64,000 bases of DNA from Cephalopachus bancanus (Eukaryota > Chordata > Mammalia > Primates > Tarsiidae). A model generated the notes under the pieces. The model saw only the letters and a program-made list of their open reading frames with translations. It was not told the DNA's origin and did no database searches. Of this stretch, positions 60,263 to 64,000 are shown one piece after another. The position numbers and the translations under genes are program-made. The stretch spans positions 186,001-250,000 of the forward strand of contig JAPVLO010000983.1 of assembly GCA_027257055.1 (NCBI GenBank). Reading direction: 5' to 3'. The stretch's first letter is position 1. The number at the start of each line of letters is the position of its first letter.

Positions 60263-61600
60263 TAAAAAAACCCCTGCCCTCTTGTGGCAGGCTCTGTAAT
60301 TGTTCCTCTAATGAGGTCTCTCCTGCAGAGCCACCTCTTTCACTCTCTCCTCAGTGTCTGGAGCAGGGAAGGAGGTGGGGCAGTGAAGGTGGGTGGGACT
60401 GCAGTCCTCCCCTCCCATTCTCATATGGTTAGGGAGATCTCCTCCCATGGGGAGGCGCAGGGTTTTCTCTTCCCCAGGTATGTACTCGCAGGGGTTCCCC
60501 TGCCAGCTGCCAGGCCTGTCCTGGAATGGAGTTCTCTTATTGTGACTGACGTCCACGCTACTCCTGGGTTTGTCCCTCTCAGTTATGGCCTAGCTATGTG
60601 GGTCTGACATTTGGAGGATTGCTGTGGAGGAGGGGGTTTGGGTCGGCCCTGGACTCACCACTGATCTCTTTGGAACCTTCCTCATCCTTTTCTGACCACA
60701 CCCTTTGTGTCTCGGCTGGATCAGGGTGGGGGTGGGACACCTGGAACTCAGCACTTGTCAGGTCCCCCCCCGAAGTTTGTGCTTTCAGGATATTCCCTCT
60801 GGGTCACAATCATTCCCTGAGTAGTTGATCCGCAAGCCACAGAGATCAGGTCTGTTGCTCCATGGTGAGCAAGTTGGAGCACTTTCCTGCCCCACCTTCA
60901 AGATGGTGGTGGGGTGCCTCTCTTGTTCTCTTGTCCTCTTCTGTGGGACTTTGCCTCTGGACTCCTTCTGCAGCCCCTGCTGCCAGTGCCCTGCCAAGCG
61001 CTGAAGCGGTAAGGCAAAGCCTGGAGTCGGCAGTCTCTCCTGCCAATCGTGAGGGAAAACCTGGGGCGATAGTCTCTCCCCGCTGCTTTTCTCGGGAAAA
61101 TTTCTGTTAGTTTTAAAAAAAGATGGCATTCAGCTTCTGGGACCTCGGAAGAGCCAGGGACCAAGCAGAGAAGCTGCAGCACCAGCTATTGCACCAGGGG
61201 CCTGGCCACTTGCTCTTGAGGCCCCACGTAGACAGTCTCTCCCAGCATTTTCTTCCCAGGGAGGGTTTTGTTGATTTAAAAAAAAAGAAGAAAGGAAATG
61301 GTGCTTGGTTTCTGCGTCCCGTGAATCATTAGGGTCCAAGCCCAGCAGCTGTGGCACCAGCTGCTGTACCAGGTAGACCCCTGGCGGCTAGCTCCCTAGC
61401 CCTCACTCAGTCAGCCACTCACACACCCACTCGCTCACCAGCATGTACACAAAATTTTCCATACACTCACACGCTCACACTGGGACTTGCATAGTCTGAC
61501 TGGCTTGACTGCCTTCTTCCCCCTGCCTCCAGCTGTGATTTTTTGAACTTTATTACTTGAGGTTTTATTTTTGCCTCATTTGGTTGCTGCTGGTGAATTT
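60263..61600 (-). promoter_or_regulatory. GC-rich L1 5'UTR (promoter region) with tandem monomers
   Basis: GC-richer sequence with CpGs that lies upstream of ORF1 of the minus L1. Two clear imperfect tandem units: TAGTCTCTCCC at 61,070 and CAGTCTCTCCC at 61,233, each followed by an A-rich run, a (A)AATGG-type motif (61,121 and 61,297) and CACCAGCT (about 61,180 and 61,357). A third, more diverged unit may precede them (AAGATGGTGG at 60,900). L1 promoters commonly contain YY1 sites with an ATGG core; here the motif is on the + strand. Confidence 0.55.
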
Positions 61601-61604
61601 TGGG

Positions 61605-61624
61605 CTGTGTGTGTGTGTGTGTGT
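61605..61624. repeat. (GT)n short microsatellite
   Basis: About ten GT units. Confidence 0.85.
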
Positions 61625-61690
61625 TGTTGCAAACTTTCTCTTAACCAAAGGGAAATGACACTATCAATTTTTATATGATTGTTTGGATTC

Positions 61691-62248
61691 TACATGGAGG
61701 GGCCCCCAAAATGGAATTTATTTATAAAAACTTTGTATTCTTACATGTTTAAACTTTGTTCAACTTCAAAGTACTCTCTGTTTAACGCAGAACACCTATT
61801 GAGATGCTTTTTCCACTGCTCAAAACAGATTTGGAACTTGTCGATTTTCATACATTTTTGTGCTTCTGTCGTTTTTTTGTTTCACCTTTTCCACGTGGGC
61901 ACTTTTTTTTTTTAATCTGGGGAAACAAAATGAAGTCACTGGGGGCCACATCTGGTGAATAGGGAGGGTGGCGCATGGGGGTCATGCCATTTTTGGTCAA
62001 AAACTGCTGAACATTCAGTGCAGTATAGACAGGTGCACTTGTAAATCACCCATCATGAAATGGGCAAATGCTTTGAAAGACTAAGAAAAAAAAAAAGGCA
62101 CTGAAGCCAAACATAGCCTCTTACAACAATGCTAGCTGGCACACTGATGCTAATGGGTTTCTAGAATACTTACCCCGTCGGAGAAGCCTATCCTACAAGG
62201 GCTCACCCTTCAAAAAATAATTTTGTGTTTTTTGGGTCTCCCCTTGTA
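61691..62248 (-). mobile_element. Internally deleted mariner transposon, minus
   Basis: Inverted ends TACATGGAGGGGCCCCCAAA (left) and TACAAGGGGAGACCCAAAAA (right, reverse complement), with TA at both borders. About 554 bp, against roughly 1.3 kb for a full mariner. The minus strand keeps a transposase piece near 62,010-61,915 that reads QQFLTKNGMTPMRHPPYSPD followed by VAPSDFILF, the conserved third catalytic-Asp block of mariner (usually SPDLAPSDFFLF). Non-functional. Confidence 0.85.
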
Positions 62249-62455
62249 TATTGATGCATAATATGCACATATATAAAGTAAGTCCACCAGTAACCTCACT
62301 GCCTCTGCCCCAGACAATTATTGTTGTCATGCATAGTTTTGGCATATGGGATACCAAACTAAGTATATGTGTTGGATTTCTAAATTTTTAAATTTTTTAA
62401 AAAAGATCATACTATACACATGTTAAGTTAAAAAAATGAAAGAAAAAGAACTTTA
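62249..62455. other. Intron 5, nothing recognised
   Basis: AT-rich spacer between the mariner and an old L1. Confidence 0.35.
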
Positions 62456-63198
62456 AGACTCAATAATATAGCCAATCCCATATTAAATGGGCAAAATATT
62501 TGAAAAGGTGGTCCACCAAAGATATGTCAAATGCACATGAAAAGATGCTTAGCATCATTGGTTATTAAAAGTGCAAATTAAAATCACAATAAGATATAGT
62601 TATATGCCTACTAGAATGGCTAAAATTAAAGGCTGACTACACCAATTGTTGGTGAAGATGTAGAACAGCTGGAATTTTCATACACTGCTGGTGAAAATGT
62701 ACAGAAGTACAGCCACTTTGAAAAACAATTTAACAGTGTTTGAAAAAGTTCAATGTGCATTTACTTTGTGATCAGTCATTCCATTCCTAGATATTTACTC
62801 AAGACAAGTGAAAGCATATGTCCATACAAAGACATGTTCATGAATGTTCACAGTACCTTTATTTGTAACAGCTCAAACTTGGAAACAACCCAAATGTCCA
62901 TCAACAGGTGAATCAATAAACTGTGGTTTGCTTATACAATGGAATACTACTCAGCAATGGAAATGAATGAACTATTGATACACGCAACAACACAATAAAT
63001 CTCAGCATAATCCTGCTGAGTGAAAGAAGCCAAACAAAAAAAGAGAACATACTATATGATTTTGTTTATATGAAATTATAGAAAATACAAACAAATTTTT
63101 AGTGACAGAAAGCAGATCAGCACTTGTCTGGGGACAGGGATGGGGCAGGGGCAGGGAGGGAGGCAAGGAGGGATTAGAAAGGGGTAGGAAATGTAAAA
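62456..63198 (+). mobile_element. Old L1 (L1M-type), ORF2 3' part, plus
   Basis: AAATGGGCAAAATATTTGAA, CCCAAATGTCCATCAACAGG and ACAATGGAATACTACTCAGC in L1 order, heavily mutated. Confidence 0.8.
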
Positions 63199-64000
63199 TC
63201 TCAAACTATAAGAATCTTAGAAAATGGAGAAGACACCCTTATGGAAATTGGAACTGGCAACCAATTCCTATCCAGAACCCCAAAGGCCAATACCTTAAGA
63301 AATAAGATAGATAAGTGGAACCTCATCAAACTGACAAGCTTCCTCAAAGCAAAAGAAACCATCAAGAGAGCAGGCAGACAACCCACAGAATGGGAAAAAA
63401 TATTTGCCAACTGCATGTCTGACAAAGGATCAGGATATACAAGGAACTCAAATGCGCCAAAAGGAAAAATACAACCCCTTTAAAAAGTGGACAAAAGACA
63501 TGAATAGACATTTCTTGAAAGAAGATATACAGGCAGCCAACAGACACATGAAAAAGTGCTCAGGCTCATCATCAGAGAAATGCAAATCAAAACCACATTG
63601 AGATACCACCTAACCCCTGTAAGAATGGCCATCATTAATAAAACAAACAACAACAGATGCTGGTGAGGATGTGGAGAAAATGGAACACTTCTACACTGCT
63701 GGCGGGAGTGCAAACTTGTACAATCTCTCTGGAAAACAGCCTGGAGATTTCTGAAAGAACTAGAAATTGACCTTCCATATGACCCAGCAATCCCTCTTTT
63801 GGGAATATACCCGGAGGAACTCAAATCATTCTACAAAAATGGTACCCGCACACGTATGTTTGTTGCAGCTCTGTTCACAATAGCAAAAACATGGAACCAA
63901 CCATGCTTTCCATCGAAACTGGACTGGATAAAGAAAATATGGTACATATACACAATGGAATATTATGCAGCCATAAAGAAGGACAAATATATGGAATTCG
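63199..64000 (+). mobile_element. Younger L1, plus, truncated by the window end
   Basis: Begins TCTCAAACTATAAGAATCTT, the same ORF2 point at which the forward part of the 7.87-kb copy begins, inserted directly in the old L1. ORF2 C-terminus runs to the last base (AAGGACAAATATATGGAATT); 3'UTR lies outside. Several frameshifts. Confidence 0.9.

Larger units (their letters stand above)
55323..61600 (-). mobile_element. Large L1, minus, with internal deletion, long 5'UTR and nested L1
   Basis: Read on the minus strand: 5'UTR from about 61,560 to 58,400, ORF1 start at 58,351, ORF1 coiled-coil and RNA-binding part to about 57,728, then a direct jump into ORF2 reverse transcriptase, ORF2 C-terminus to about 55,510, 3'UTR and A-rich tail at 55,323-55,340. 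The ORF1 C-terminal domain and the whole ORF2 endonuclease are absent. The RT metal-binding motif reads FAED at about 57,230 rather than FADD, and ORF2 is broken by several frameshifts. About 5.2 kb without the nested L1. No clear target duplication found, so the 5' boundary is approximate. Confidence 0.82.
21720..64000 (+). other. SYTL4: SYTL4 gene, 5' portion (promoter to intron 5; continues past window)
   Basis: Span of the synaptotagmin-like 4 (granuphilin) gene as far as it can be followed. The four coding exons join in frame through GT/AG introns of 246, 137 and 237 bp and give 179 residues that I recognise as the SYTL4 N-terminus. The protein is a Rab27A/B effector that docks dense-core secretory granules at the plasma membrane through syntaxin and Munc18 interactions (family knowledge). 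The 5' limit is inferred from a CpG-rich segment with good splice donors; the exact transcription start is not visible. The C2A and C2B domains and the 3' end were not found before position 64,000. The gene is X-linked in human. Intron 1 is about 29 kb and intron 5 exceeds 11.9 kb; both are packed with repeats. Confidence 0.85.

Noticed and set aside
52065..64000. Search for further SYTL4 coding exons
   Set aside because: I found no sequence encoding the expected continuation (VLFEVPK-like) or C2 domains; the interval is almost entirely transposons.

Overview
This is primate nuclear DNA. It has spliced coding exons with GT/AG borders, one CpG-rich promoter, and a dense background of dimeric Alu SINEs, L1, L2, MIR, MLT1, Tigger and mariner copies. 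The Alus are diagnostic: they are dimeric 7SL-derived elements, so primate, but the shared right-arm signature (ACTTGGAAGGCTGAGGCGGA, then GCCGGAGCCCAGCAGGTC and GACTCCGACTCAAAA) is not that of human AluS/Y, lemur AluL or the galago tRNA/7SL hybrid. My best guess is tarsier (Tarsius), held at moderate confidence because it rests on remembered repeat consensus sequences.

The only protein gene I can support is the 5' part of SYTL4 (synaptotagmin-like 4, granuphilin), on the + strand. A CpG-rich promoter with likely non-coding first exon(s) lies at about 21.6-22.5 kb. After an intron of about 29 kb come four consecutive coding exons at 50,838-52,064. They encode residues 1-179: the Slp homology domain with its eight-cysteine zinc finger and TGDWFY motif, which binds Rab27. 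The next intron fills the rest of the window, so the linker and both C2 domains lie beyond 64,000. SYTL4 is X-linked in human (Xq22.1), and the high L1 content here fits an X-chromosomal location.

Layout: 0-21.5 kb is intergenic DNA with no recognisable gene. It holds a three-layer nest (trimeric Alu in a Tigger-type element in an old L1, 1.4-4.3 kb), a younger L1 tail (7.9-9.0 kb), a 215-bp local duplication (10.5 and 11.75 kb), an MLT1 LTR, MER5A copies and an essentially full-length Tigger1 with an Alu inside (17.05-19.72 kb). 21.5-50.8 kb is the promoter and intron 1, with ancient L2/MIR, many Alus, a well-preserved L1 tail with 15-bp target duplications (29.6-30.9 kb) and long decayed L1 copies (38.2-42.2 and 44.0-46.2 kb). 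52.1-64.0 kb is intron 5: a twin-primed L1, a large minus-strand L1 with an ORF1/ORF2 deletion and a long repeated 5'UTR (55.3-61.6 kb), a second L1 nested in that 5'UTR, a mariner remnant, and an L1 cut by the window end.

I found no RNA gene, CRISPR array, operon or undescribed functional system. The most informative observations concern transposon structure and chronology, and an extra cysteine beside the SYTL4 zinc site. Repeat family names come from recognition by eye, and most boundaries of old elements are approximate. Positions given with target-site duplications are exact.
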